Below, one piece after another: positions 32,394-40,913 of a DNA stretch of 57,767 nt; the stretch's first letter is position 1; each line of letters begins with the position of its first letter. The DNA is from Nocardiopsis listeri NBRC 13360 (GTDB lineage Bacteria; Actinomycetota; Actinomycetes; Streptosporangiales; Streptosporangiaceae), in assembly GCF_001570765.1 (NCBI RefSeq), contig NZ_BCSH01000057.1, positions 1 through 57,767 on the forward strand. Direction: 5' to 3'. A model generated the notes under the pieces. It saw only the letters and a program-made list of their open reading frames with translations. It made no database searches and was not told where the DNA came from. A program made the translations under genes and the position numbers.

Positions 32394-33427
32394 AGCTCGA
32401 CCTCTTCCTGCCAGGTTCGGTGCTGCCGGGTGAGTTCCTCCGTGGTCTCCCGGAACACGTGGGTGAACAGTTCGGAGCCGTGGGGCTCGGGGGCCTCGGC
32501 GACACCGTCGCGGATCCGCTCGGCCCGTTCGGCGGACTCGGCGTCGATCCGGTCCAGGTCGACCTCATCGGCGTGACCGGCCTCGACCAGCGCGGCGCGC
32601 AGCAGTGTGAGGGGATCGCGTTCGCGCCAGCGGGCGGCCTCCTCCTCGTCCCGGTAGCGGGCGGAGTCGTCCGAGGTGGAGTGCGGTTCGACCCGGTAGG
32701 TGAGGGCCTCGATGACGGTGGGGCCGCCGCCCTCCCTGGCCCGCTGGACGGCCTTGGCGGTCGCGGTGTGGACGGCACCGACGTCGTTTCCGTCCACCAG
32801 GACGCCTTCGATGCCGTAGCCCTGGGCGCGCGCGGCGATGGAACCACCGGCGACCTGGCGGTGGTTGGGCACCGACAACGCCCACTGGTTGTTCTGGCAG
32901 AAGAAGATGACGGGCGCCGTGAAGACCCCCGCGAAGTTCATGGCCTCGTGGACGTCGCCCTCGGAGCTGGCTCCATCGCCGAAGTAGGCCATGGCCACGC
33001 CCTCGCCACCTCGGAGTCTTTCACCGATCGCCCAACCGACGGCGTGCGGCACCGGCCCGCCCACGACCGCGTTGATGGCGCCGAACCGGGCGTCCATGAC
33101 GTCGTAGAGGCCGCCGTGCCACAGGGCTCGGTGGGTGGCCATGTAACCGACCATCTCGACGCCGTAGGCGAGGGCGGCGGCCATCTCTCGGTAGGTGGGG
33201 AAGACGAAGTCGCGGGTGGGATCGAGCGCGGTGGCCCCGCCGACCTGTGCGGCCTCCTGTCCTCGGACGGAGACGTAGGCGGGGAAGACGCCCTGGCGTT
33301 GCAGGGCGATGGCCTCGGTGTCCAGGTCTCTGGCGGTACGCATGTCGCGATAGAGACGGCGGGTGAGTTCGGGTGACAGGTGTTCCACGGTGATGGAGTC
33401 CTGGCCCGTGGACTCTCGGGGTGGCAT
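32390..33427 (-). CDS. bkdA: Branched-chain 2-oxoacid dehydrogenase E1 alpha subunit
   Basis: This 345-residue ThDP-binding subunit has the GDG motif followed by Asn after about 28 residues (YFGDGASSEGDVHEAMNFAG...FFCQNN). It also has the E1alpha hallmarks RGQEAAQVGGATALDP, FVFPTYREM and YRVEPHSTSDDSARYR, the last being the phosphorylation-loop-like segment. The ATG at 33427 has GGGAG 9 nt upstream. The frame is open to 33469, but the added residues are not family-like. It is divergent from an Lrp/AsnC gene across a 749-nt gap, matching the bkdR-bkdABC arrangement of Streptomyces. Pyruvate or acetoin dehydrogenase remains possible. Confidence 0.9.
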   Translation of the reverse strand: MPPRESTGQDSITVEHLSPELTRRLYRDMRTARDLDTEAIALQRQGVFPAYVSVRGQEAAQVGGATALDPTRDFVFPTYREMAAALAYGVEMVGYMATHRALWHGGLYDVMDARFGAINAVVGGPVPHAVGWAIGERLRGGEGVAMAYFGDGASSEGDVHEAMNFAGVFTAPVIFFCQNNQWALSVPNHRQVAGGSIAARAQGYGIEGVLVDGNDVGAVHTATAKAVQRAREGGGPTVIEALTYRVEPHSTSDDSARYRDEEEAARWRERDPLTLLRAALVEAGHADEVDLDRIDAESAERAERIRDGVAEAPEPHGSELFTHVFRETTEELTRQHRTWQEEVEL

Positions 33428-34176
33428 GGCGAGCGGCTCCCAACATGGCCTTTGGGCGCGCGGTGGCACGCCACCGGGCTCGGGGTGGTCACGTTCCTAC
33501 CCTCGATTCTCCGTACGACTGGACGGTTTCGCTAGATACAGCCGAACAGTCGAGACGTTCAAGCACATTCGAGCCAGGGTTGTTCTCTTACGTCCAGGAT
33601 TCGATGTCTGGAGAAGCGAAAAACGACACGCTACGCCAAACATCACGAATCATGATCAACCACCCGTGACTCGGGCCGCCCGACGCGGCGAACGTCCACC
33701 GCTTGCCGACACCCCGCTCACCCCGGAACGGACACCGACGCGTTGCGATCCGAACACGAGGGGTGCCTGAGCGGCACCGAGGCCCGTACCTTCGGAACCC
33801 CGCCCACTGGAGTCGTTGCATGTCCCCACAGTTACGACAAATAGCACCGAAATGGCCGATTCAGCGAGAAAATATGTCTGATTCAGGACACCACGGTGTA
33901 GTTACCGACCAGTCGGGGAAACCCACCACCCATCCCGCGCGTCAACCATGAGTACAGTCGATCGTCCACCAACGCGTTCGCCACTTGGTGATTCGCACAA
34001 GAGTTCCGGAGCGCGTCCCTCGTCCCCCGACCCTCATCGCCCGAACCCGCGCCCGTATCTCGCCGACTGAGATTTCAATGGACGAAAACAACGTTCACCT
34101 GGTATTTCCTTAGCTCCCTGTCAACGTTGACAGCAAGGAGCCGAGCACTACGACAAGAGCACACGAGGAGCACGCA
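33428..34176. other. Long regulatory region between E1alpha and the Lrp-type gene
   Basis: These 749 nt hold no gene I can support and are clearly richer in A/T than the neighbours. The part at 33500-33700 contains several short inverted elements (for example ATCATGAT near 33650). The part at 34090-34141 holds a perfect 16-bp palindrome and a second AACGTT copy. The size suggests multiple Lrp-type binding sites and two divergent promoters. Confidence 0.6.
34118..34133. promoter_or_regulatory. Lrp-type operator upstream of the AsnC-family gene
   Basis: CTGTCAACGTTGACAG is a perfect 16-bp palindrome, flanked by GCTCC (34113-34117) and GGAGC (34137-34141). It lies 43 nt before the regulator's ATG and is the best candidate for its autoregulatory site. 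AACGTT recurs at 34090-34095. Confidence 0.65.
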
Positions 34177-34671
34177 ATGGCCATGGGCGACCAGCGCAGG
34201 AACGGCCGGCGGCCGGACTCGACCGACCAGACCATCCTGAGCGCTCTCGCCAAGGACGCTCGAACCGGCATCACGGAGATCGCCGCACTGGCCAACGTCT
34301 CCCGCGCGACGGCCTACAACCGGATCAAGCGGCTCACCGATGAAGGCGTCATCCGCGGCTACTCCGTGGTGACCGACCACTCCAAGATGGGTCTGGGCGT
34401 CACCGCGCTCGTGCTCATCTCCGGCAGCCAGCCCGACTGGCGCGCCAACCGGGAGATCCTCTCCTCCTACCCGGAGATCGAGTACTGCTGGTACGTGGTC
34501 GGGTCCGCCGACATCGTCCTGCTCGTCCGGGTCGCCAACACCAACCAGTTGCGCGATCTGATCCTGACCCGGCTCCAGGCGCTCCCCGGAGTCACCTCGA
34601 CCCAGACCCTCACCGTCATAGACGAGGTCGTACACCGCCCCGTCGTCGAACCCACCGAAGAGGCGGAGTGA
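34177..34671 (+). CDS. bkdR: Lrp/AsnC-family regulator, probable BkdR
   Basis: This 164-residue regulator has an N-terminal HTH (STDQTILSALAKDARTGITEIAALANVSRATAYNRIKRLTDEGVIRGY) and a C-terminal RAM ligand/oligomerisation domain (VTALVLISG, WYVVGSADIVLLVRV, LPGVTSTQTLTVIDEVV). Members bind amino acids as octamers. It is divergent from the E1 genes, as bkdR is from bkd genes in Streptomyces, so it probably controls branched-chain 2-oxoacid dehydrogenase expression in response to an amino acid. ATG 34177 follows GAGGAG by 6 nt. A perfect palindrome is found just upstream. Confidence 0.9.
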   Translation: MAMGDQRRNGRRPDSTDQTILSALAKDARTGITEIAALANVSRATAYNRIKRLTDEGVIRGYSVVTDHSKMGLGVTALVLISGSQPDWRANREILSSYPEIEYCWYVVGSADIVLLVRVANTNQLRDLILTRLQALPGVTSTQTLTVIDEVVHRPVVEPTEEAE

Positions 34672-34683
34672 ACCCCGCCCCGA

Positions 34684-36357
34684 TCATCCCCTGACCGCTT
34701 CGGCGACCGAGGCCATCAGCTCGGACAGCACCTTCGAGCCCTGCGCGCGGATGGCCGCGACGTCGCCCCCGACCCCCGACACCACCTCGGCGTAGGCCTT
34801 CAGCTTGGGTTCGGTACCCGAGGGGCGCAGCGTGACCCGCCCCCGCACCGCGCCCTGGAGTTCGAAGCGCAGCGCGTCGGTCGGCGGCAGCCCCTCGTGA
34901 CCGCCGGCGAAGTCGACGACCCCTGACACCTTCAAGGGACCGAACGCGGTGGGCGGTTCGGCGCGCAACCGCCGCATCGCCGCGGAGATCTCCGACAGGT
35001 CCTGGACCCGCACCGAGAGCTGATCGCTCAGGTGCAGGCCGAACTCGCGGGCCTGCTCGTCGATCAGGTCCAGGAGGGTCCGTCCCTCGCGCTTGGCCGT
35101 CGCGGCCAGGGCCATCGCCATCAGGGCGGCGCCGATCCCGTCCTTGTCCGCGACCGGTCTCCCGCCGTCGCCGCCCACGCAGTAGCCCAGGGCCTCCTCG
35201 TAGGAGAACACCCGCCGCTGTCCCGGCGCGCCGGCCCTGGCCAGCCACTTGAACCCGGTGAGGGTCTCCTCGTAGTGCACTCCCCGGGCGCGGGCGATCT
35301 TCTCCAGCAGACTGGAGGAGACGATGGAGGTGGCCACGACCCGTTCGGCGCCGCTGGTGTGGTCCAGGACGTAACGCGCGAGCAGCCCGCCCACCTCGTT
35401 GCCGGTGAGCATCCCGTACCCGGGGATCCCCAGGGCGAGCCGGTCGGCGTCGGGGTCGTTGGCCACGATCAGGTCCGCGCCGGTCCGCTCCCCCAGGGCC
35501 AGCGCCAGGTCCATGGCGCCCGGTTCCTCCGGGTTGGGGAAGTCCACCGTGGGGAAGGCGGGGTCGGGCTCGAACTGTTCGGCGACCACCGTGGGGGCGG
35601 CGAACCCGGCGCGACGGGCCGCCTCCACCAGCACCCGGCCGCCCACACCGTGCATGGCCGTATAGACCACCGACAGGTCCCGGTCACGGCCCAAGGGCAG
35701 CGCGGTGACCGCGTCCAGATAGCGCTCCAGCGCCTCGGGCCCCAGCACCGTCCAGTCCCGACCCGACGGCAGGTCGCCCACGGGTCCGACCGCGTCGATG
35801 GCGGCGGAGATCTCGGCGTCCACCGGGGAGACGATCTGGCTGCCCGCGTCGTCCCCGGCACCGCCCACGTAGACCTTGTAGCCGTTGTCCTTGGGCGGGT
35901 TGTGGCTGGCGGTGACCACGATCCCCGCGTCCGCGCCCAGGTCGCGCAGGGTGTAGGCGAGCACCGGGGTGGGCAGCGGCTCCGCCAGCAAGGACACGCG
36001 GTGACCGGCCCCGGTGAGGACGGCGGCGCTGTCGTGGGCGAAGTCCTCCGACCGGTACCGGGCGTCGTAACCGATCACCACGTGCTTGCCACCCTCCCCC
36101 AACCAGGAGGCGATGCCCGCGGCGGCGCGCATGACCACCACCCGGTTCATCCGGTCGGGTCCGGCCCCGAGCTCACCGCGCAGACCGGCCGTGCCGAACT
36201 CCAGTCCGGTGGCGAACCGGTCCCCCAGGTCGGCCAGGGCGGCGGCGTCCCCGGTCTCGGCTCGGACGATCAGGTCGGACAGTTCGGCCCGGGTGACGGG
36301 GTCCGGGTCCTGGTCGTACCAGTCCCGGGCCCGGGCGAGGAGTTCGGTGGCGGTCAA
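34684..36357 (-). CDS. Phospho-sugar mutase (PmmB-like; possible phosphopentomutase)
   Basis: This is a 557-residue alpha-D-phosphohexomutase-family enzyme. Motifs are the phosphoserine loop TASHNPPKDNG, the metal loop NDPDADRLA, the sugar loop (SYEEALGYCVGG) and the phosphate-binding RPSGTEPKLKAY. It is the last gene of the deoC-ALDH-GNAT-PNP operon, 56 nt after the purine nucleoside phosphorylase. In mycobacteria pmmB is also next to deoD. This context makes conversion of (deoxy)ribose-1-phosphate to the 5-phosphate likely, feeding deoC (inference). No DeoB-type phosphopentomutase is seen in the window. The start is TTG at 36357 with GGAAGG 8 nt upstream. Confidence 0.88.
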   Translation of the reverse strand: MTATELLARARDWYDQDPDPVTRAELSDLIVRAETGDAAALADLGDRFATGLEFGTAGLRGELGAGPDRMNRVVVMRAAAGIASWLGEGGKHVVIGYDARYRSEDFAHDSAAVLTGAGHRVSLLAEPLPTPVLAYTLRDLGADAGIVVTASHNPPKDNGYKVYVGGAGDDAGSQIVSPVDAEISAAIDAVGPVGDLPSGRDWTVLGPEALERYLDAVTALPLGRDRDLSVVYTAMHGVGGRVLVEAARRAGFAAPTVVAEQFEPDPAFPTVDFPNPEEPGAMDLALALGERTGADLIVANDPDADRLALGIPGYGMLTGNEVGGLLARYVLDHTSGAERVVATSIVSSSLLEKIARARGVHYEETLTGFKWLARAGAPGQRRVFSYEEALGYCVGGDGGRPVADKDGIGAALMAMALAATAKREGRTLLDLIDEQAREFGLHLSDQLSVRVQDLSEISAAMRRLRAEPPTAFGPLKVSGVVDFAGGHEGLPPTDALRFELQGAVRGRVTLRPSGTEPKLKAYAEVVSGVGGDVAAIRAQGSKVLSELMASVAEAVRG

Positions 36358-36413
36358 GGCGGATACCTTCCGGGTGGGTCGCTGGGAGGGGCGCTGCGAG
36401 CGAGTTCGTTCGG

Positions 36414-37211
36414 TCAGATCTTGGCGACGATGTCGGCCAGCAGGCGGCCGACGGCCTGGGCGGAGTCGCGTCCGGTCGCCAGGACCTCCTGGTGGTCGAG
36501 GTTGGCGCCCTCCAGGCCCGCGGCGATGTTGGTGACCAGGGACATGCCGAGCACCTCGGCGCCGGCGGCGCGGGCGGCGATGGCCTCCAGCACGGTGGAC
36601 ATGCCGACCAGGTCGGCGCCCAGGGCCCGGAGCATGCGGACCTCGGCGGGCGTCTCGAAGTGCGGGCCGGGCATGGCCGCGTAGACGCCCTCGTGCAGGT
36701 CCGGGACCACGTCGTGGGCGATGGCGCGCAGTTCGGGGCTGTAGGTCCGACTCAGGTCGACGAAGTCGGCGCCGGACAGCGGCGACTTCGCGGTCATGTT
36801 GATGTGGTCGCAGAGCAGTACCGGGGAACCGACGGCGTAGTCGGTGTTGATGCCGCCCGCGGCGTTGGTGAGCACGATCTTGCGGGCCCCGGCGGCGACG
36901 GCGGTACGCACACCGTGCACGACGGAGTCGGTGCCGTGGCCCTCGTACAGGTGGGTGCGCCCCAGGAACGCGAGGATGTTCCGGTCGCCGTCACCGATGG
37001 AGCGAACGGTGCCACTGTGGCCGTCCACGGCCGGCTTCAGGAAGCCGTGCAGCTCCGACGAGGGCAGCTCGTACTCGGCGTCGCCGAGCAGGTCGGCGGC
37101 GGGTGCCCATCCGGAGCCCATCACCAGGGCGATGTCGTAGCCGTCCACACCGGTGCGTTCACGCAGTTCGGTTGCGGCCTGTTCGGCGGCGGCCTGGGGT
37201 GTGCGAGTCAC
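36414..37211 (-). CDS. punA: Purine nucleoside phosphorylase (trimeric type)
   Basis: This 265-residue enzyme phosphorolyses inosine/guanosine and deoxy forms to base plus (deoxy)ribose-1-phosphate. Motifs: LVMGSGW, GRTHLYEGH, LTNAAGGINTDY, MGPHFETPAEVRMLRALGADLVGMSTVLEAIAARAAG and LVTNIAAGLEG, which are those of the trimeric (mammalian-like) PNP. GTG 37211 overlaps the stop of the GNAT gene (GTGA). It lies in the deoC operon and supplies the phospho-sugar mutase encoded next. Confidence 0.94.
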   Translation of the reverse strand: MTRTPQAAAEQAATELRERTGVDGYDIALVMGSGWAPAADLLGDAEYELPSSELHGFLKPAVDGHSGTVRSIGDGDRNILAFLGRTHLYEGHGTDSVVHGVRTAVAAGARKIVLTNAAGGINTDYAVGSPVLLCDHINMTAKSPLSGADFVDLSRTYSPELRAIAHDVVPDLHEGVYAAMPGPHFETPAEVRMLRALGADLVGMSTVLEAIAARAAGAEVLGMSLVTNIAAGLEGANLDHQEVLATGRDSAQAVGRLLADIVAKI

Positions 37212-37816
37212 TGCGGGTTCTCCGTTCGTCGGTGCCGCGGGCGCGGCTCGGGGCGGGCTTCGATGTCCAGGGGTCGTGCCATCACGTACTGGGGGCCCGC
37301 GTTGCCCGGGACGGTGGTCCCGGTGAAGGCGAAGCCCGCGGCGGTGTAGACACGCTGTGCCGAGAGGTTGTCCCGGTTCACACAGAGCACGATCTTCTCC
37401 GCGCGCGGGGCGATCGTCGAGGCGGGCCGGTCGAGCAGGGGCGGGGCACAGGAGGTACGACCGATGCCTCGGCCCTGCCATTGTGGTGTGACGTAGTAGG
37501 CGCGCATGAGCACCGCGCGCTCCGGCTCGTCGACCGGTAGGGCTCCCACGTTCCCGTCGAGGACACCGAACCCCGCGCAGCGTGCACGCGCGTCCCGCTC
37601 CCCGTCGATCGTCGCCGCCCCGACCACGATCGCGTAGGCAAGACGCGCGGGGTCGGCGTCCGCCTCGGGCAGGGTCCGCGCGGGCAGCCCGGTGAAGCGG
37701 AGCTGTTCGGGCGGCAGGTCGTGGTCGAACAGCGCCTCGCGCAGGTCGGTGGTCTCCGGCGTGGCCCGGCCCAGCGGGACCAGGCGCACGTCGGGGCGTT
37801 CATGGTCCACGGTCAA
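37208..37816 (-). CDS. GNAT acetyltransferase, paralog 2
   Basis: This 202-residue GNAT protein has the acetyl-CoA motif RAYYVTPQWQGRGIGRT, followed by IVLCVNRDNLSAQRVYTAAGFAF. It is a tandem paralog of the protein encoded just upstream (37813-38454); both share Y/FYV-P-QG-GIGRT-C-PLLD and an R-AE-IVLC-N segment. The TTG at 37816 overlaps the upstream stop (TTGA), with GGAG 5 nt before it. A GTG two codons later is possible. Neither substrate is known. Location inside a nucleoside/deoxyribose operon suggests a small metabolite or aminoglycosyl/nucleoside amine as acceptor (speculative). Confidence 0.82.
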   Translation of the reverse strand: MTVDHERPDVRLVPLGRATPETTDLREALFDHDLPPEQLRFTGLPARTLPEADADPARLAYAIVVGAATIDGERDARARCAGFGVLDGNVGALPVDEPERAVLMRAYYVTPQWQGRGIGRTSCAPPLLDRPASTIAPRAEKIVLCVNRDNLSAQRVYTAAGFAFTGTTVPGNAGPQYVMARPLDIEARPEPRPRHRRTENPQ

Positions 37817-38454
37817 CGTGGCTCCGGGAGCCGTGGCACCGGGTGCGATCCGGTCTGTAGTGGTCGGGCGAACACGCGCTGGGGCCCGTGTTCACCGGCG
37901 TCGTAGTGGCGACCGGTGGGTGCGAACCCGGCGGCGCGGTAGGTGCGTTCGCCGTCCTCGTTGCCCTCGTTGAGGCACAGGACGATCTGTTCGGCGCGAG
38001 GGGCGACCTGGGCGACGAGCAGGTCGAGTAGTGGGGCCGAGCACGCGGTGCGGCCGATCCCCTTGCCCTGGTGTTCGGGTGCGACGTAGAAGGCGCGCAG
38101 CAGCACCGCCTCGTCGGGTTCGTCGACGATCTCGCGCAGGACCCCGCGCCGGTCGACGATACCGAACCCGACGCAGGCGTTCAGGGCGCCGGCATGGTCG
38201 GACAGGTCGCCCTCGGTGAGGACGATGGCGTACGGAAAGCGTTCGGGGTCGTCGTCGGCGCGGGGCAGGGTGTGCACCGCCTCGTCGACGAACCTGCGCT
38301 GCCCGGGGGCGACCCGTTGACGGGCCACCACCTCACGCAGCAGATCGACCTCGGGGTTGTGGCGGTCCAGACGGACCAGGCGCAGTCCGGGGACCGTGCG
38401 GTGTTCGGGAACGGGGGGCTGAACCTCTTCGGGGGTGTTCGCCGGCACCTTCAT
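37813..38454 (-). CDS. GNAT acetyltransferase, paralog 1
   Basis: This 213-residue GNAT protein has motif A as RAFYVAPEHQGKGIGRTACSAPLLD and motif B as IVLCLNEGNEDGERTYRAAGF. It is about as long as the downstream paralog and co-linear with it, consistent with local duplication. Start choice: ATG 38454 lies directly on the GGAGG ribosome site, while a GTG two codons later (38448) has that site at the normal 6-nt distance, so the protein may begin VPANTPEEV. It follows the incomplete aldehyde dehydrogenase gene by 59 nt. Substrate unknown. Confidence 0.8.
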   Translation of the reverse strand: MKVPANTPEEVQPPVPEHRTVPGLRLVRLDRHNPEVDLLREVVARQRVAPGQRRFVDEAVHTLPRADDDPERFPYAIVLTEGDLSDHAGALNACVGFGIVDRRGVLREIVDEPDEAVLLRAFYVAPEHQGKGIGRTACSAPLLDLLVAQVAPRAEQIVLCLNEGNEDGERTYRAAGFAPTGRHYDAGEHGPQRVFARPLQTGSHPVPRLPEPR

Positions 38455-38513
38455 CCTCCACTCGCTGTCGGAGCGGGCCCTTCTCGATCGCGAAGCGGGC
38501 CCGCCCGTCAGTC

Positions 38514-39488
38514 TTACACTCCGACCGGATGCCAAACCGTCTTGGTCTCCAGGAACGGCGTCAGGCGAGAGGTTCCGGGGTCGGTGTCGAGCCAGGCCTG
38601 CTCGCCGCCGTCGGCCTCCGGTCCGGGGCGCAGTACCCGGGTGAGGGTGGTGGCGGCGGCCCTCTCGAACTCCACGGCCCGGTCGCCCGTACCGGCCAGG
38701 TCCAGGGCGTCGACGTCGGCGTGCGCGGTCAAATGCGGGCCGAGCTCACCCACGTTCCCGGTGAGGACGTTGACGACCCCGCCGGGAACGTCGGAGGTGG
38801 CGAGCACCTCGGCGAGCTCGATCGCCGGCAGCGGAGCGGTCTGGGAGGAGACCACCACCGCGGTGTTGCCGGTGGCGATGACCGGGGCCAGCACCGAGGT
38901 CAGGCCCAGAAGCGGCGCGCCCTGGGGCGCGAACACCACGACCACACCGGTCGGTTCGGGCGCCGAGTGGTTGTAGTACGGTCCGGCGACGGGGTTGGCG
39001 CCCCCGATGACCTGGGCGAACTTGTCGGTCCAGCCGGCGTAGTACACCCAGCGGTCCACGGCGGCCCGCACGTAACGGTCGGCCTTGGCCCGGGTGATCC
39101 CTTGGGCGGCGACCAGTTGCTCGGCGAACTGGGCGTGCCGTCCCTCCATGACCTCGGCGATCCGGTAGAGGATCTGGCCGCGGTTGTAGGCGGTGCGTCC
39201 GGACCAGCCACCGAAGGCCTTGCGGGCCGTGGCCACGGAGTCACGGGCGTCCTTGCGGGAGGCCAGCGAGGCGTTGGCCAGATGGGTACCGTCCGCTGAG
39301 GTCACGGGGTAGCTCCTGCCCGACTCCGAGCGGGGGAAGGCACCGCCCAGGTAGAGCTTGTAGGTCTTCTTCACCGCCAGGCGGGCCGGGACCTCGGCGT
39401 CGACCTGGGTCGGGGCCTTGGCTCCGTCCTTGGTCGGGGCCTTGGCCTCGCCCTTGTCCTTCTTCTTGTTCTCGCGCCGCTCAGCCAA
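38514..39488 (-). CDS. Aldehyde dehydrogenase-like protein lacking the catalytic residues
   Basis: This 324-residue protein is an ALDH N-terminal domain: YKLYLGGAFPRSESGRSYPV, GQILYRIAEVMEGR, YYAGWTDKFAQ, VVVFAPQGAPLLGLTSVLAPVIATGNTAVVV and VVNVLTGNVGELG. The NAD-loop equivalent is LAGTGDRAVEF. The Glu of the LELGG motif and the catalytic Cys of the GQxC motif are both missing, and the chain stops soon after. An N-terminal Lys-rich tail (KKKDKGEAKAPTKDGAKAPT) is unusual. TTG 39488 has GGAGG 6 nt upstream and overlaps the preceding ALDH stop. It may be a non-catalytic partner of the full ALDH. The reading frame is intact and shows no decay. Confidence 0.82.
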   Translation of the reverse strand: MAERRENKKKDKGEAKAPTKDGAKAPTQVDAEVPARLAVKKTYKLYLGGAFPRSESGRSYPVTSADGTHLANASLASRKDARDSVATARKAFGGWSGRTAYNRGQILYRIAEVMEGRHAQFAEQLVAAQGITRAKADRYVRAAVDRWVYYAGWTDKFAQVIGGANPVAGPYYNHSAPEPTGVVVVFAPQGAPLLGLTSVLAPVIATGNTAVVVSSQTAPLPAIELAEVLATSDVPGGVVNVLTGNVGELGPHLTAHADVDALDLAGTGDRAVEFERAAATTLTRVLRPGPEADGGEQAWLDTDPGTSRLTPFLETKTVWHPVGV

Positions 39489-40911
39489 GGTAGGCCTCCA
39501 AACCGTGTCGCCCGCCCTCGCGGCCGTATCCCGACTCCTTGTAGCCACCGAAGGGGCTGGTCGGGTCGAACTTGTTGAACGTGTTGGACCAGATGACGCC
39601 GGCGCGCAGACGCTCGGCGGTCCAGAGCATGCGCGAGCCCTTCTCGGTCCACACCCCGGCGGAGAGCCCGTAGGGGGTGTTGTTGGCCTTGGTCACGGCC
39701 TCTTCGGGAGTGCGGAAGGTCAGCACCGACAGCACGGGGCCGAAGATCTCCTCGCGGGCCACGCGGTGGGCCTGGCTGACGCCGGTCAGCACGGTGGGCG
39801 CGAACCAGTAGCCGGACTCGGGCAGGTCGCGGGCCGGCGACCAGCGCTCCACTCCCTCCTCGTCGGCGGTGTCGGTGAGCTCGCGGATCCGCTCCAGCTG
39901 GGCGGCGGAGTTGATCGCGCCGATGTCGGTGTTCTTGTCCAGCGGGTCGCCCAGGCGCAGCTTGGCCACGCGCGCCTTGAGCCGGGGCAGGAACTCCTCG
40001 GCGATGGACTCCTGGATCAGCAGACGCGAGCCGGCGCAGCACACGTGGCCTTGGTTGAAGAAGATCCCGGTGACCACGCCCTCCACGGCCTGGTCGATGG
40101 CCGCGTCGTCGTAGACGATGTTGGCGCCCTTGCCGCCCAGTTCCAGGGTGAGGCGCTTGTCGGTGCCGGCCACGGACCGCGCGATCTGTCGGCCCACCTC
40201 GGTGGAGCCGGTGAAGGCGACCTTGTCGGTGCCCGGGTGCTCGACCAGGGCCCGGCCGGTCTCGCCCGCGCCGGTGAGGATGTTGACCACGCCCGGGGGA
40301 AGCTCGGCCTCCTGGCAGATCTGGGCGAAGACCAGCGCGGTGAGCGGGGTGGTCTCGGCCGGCTTGAGTACCACGGTGTTGCCGGTGGCCAGCGCCGGGG
40401 CGATCTTCCACGCCAGCATCAGGAGCGGGAAGTTCCACGGGATGACCTGGGCGGCCACGCCCAGCGGCCTCGGGTTCGGGCCGAACCCGGCGTGGGCGAG
40501 CTTGTCGGCCCAACCGGCGTAGTAGAAGAAGTGCGCGGCGACCAGCGGAACGTCGACGTCGCGGGTCTCCTTGATGGGCTTGCCGTTGTCCAGTGTCTCC
40601 AGGACGGCCAGCTCGCGCGAACGCTCCTGGATGATCCGGGCGATGCGGAACAGGTACTTGCCGCGTTCGGCGCCGCTCATGCGGCCCCACACGGTCTCTT
40701 GGGCGCGGCGGGCGGCGGCGACGGCGCGGTCGACGTCGGCCGCCCCGGCCACGGCCACCTGGGCGAGTTCCTCCTCGTCGGCCGGGTTGAGGCTGGTGAC
40801 GTACTCACCGCCCTGGGCCGGGACGAACTCTCCGTCGATGAACAGGTCGTAGGTCTGGCGCAGACCGACGACGGAGCGGGACTCCGGTGCGGGCGCGTAC
40901 TCGAAGATCAC
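39481..40911 (-). CDS. NAD-dependent aldehyde dehydrogenase of the deoC operon
   Basis: This is a 476-residue aldehyde dehydrogenase. NAD-binding and catalytic motifs are complete: VIPWNFPLLMLAWKIAPALATGNTVVLKPAE, FTGSTEVGRQIA, the Glu motif LELGGKGANIV and the Cys motif FFNQGHVCCAGSRL. GTG 40911 follows the deoC stop by 2 nt. The position directly behind deoC suggests that it oxidises the acetaldehyde formed from deoxyribose-5-phosphate, or another deoxyribose-derived aldehyde (inference). The gene after it encodes an incomplete paralog. Confidence 0.9.
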   Translation of the reverse strand: MIFEYAPAPESRSVVGLRQTYDLFIDGEFVPAQGGEYVTSLNPADEEELAQVAVAGAADVDRAVAAARRAQETVWGRMSGAERGKYLFRIARIIQERSRELAVLETLDNGKPIKETRDVDVPLVAAHFFYYAGWADKLAHAGFGPNPRPLGVAAQVIPWNFPLLMLAWKIAPALATGNTVVLKPAETTPLTALVFAQICQEAELPPGVVNILTGAGETGRALVEHPGTDKVAFTGSTEVGRQIARSVAGTDKRLTLELGGKGANIVYDDAAIDQAVEGVVTGIFFNQGHVCCAGSRLLIQESIAEEFLPRLKARVAKLRLGDPLDKNTDIGAINSAAQLERIRELTDTADEEGVERWSPARDLPESGYWFAPTVLTGVSQAHRVAREEIFGPVLSVLTFRTPEEAVTKANNTPYGLSAGVWTEKGSRMLWTAERLRAGVIWSNTFNKFDPTSPFGGYKESGYGREGGRHGLEAYLG

Positions 40912-40913
40912 GG

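Noticed and set aside
33421..33669. Plus-strand 82-codon frame in the E1alpha/Lrp gap
   Set aside because: It overlaps the E1alpha start region, lacks a ribosome site or TANNNT box, and the translation has no domain-like sequence.
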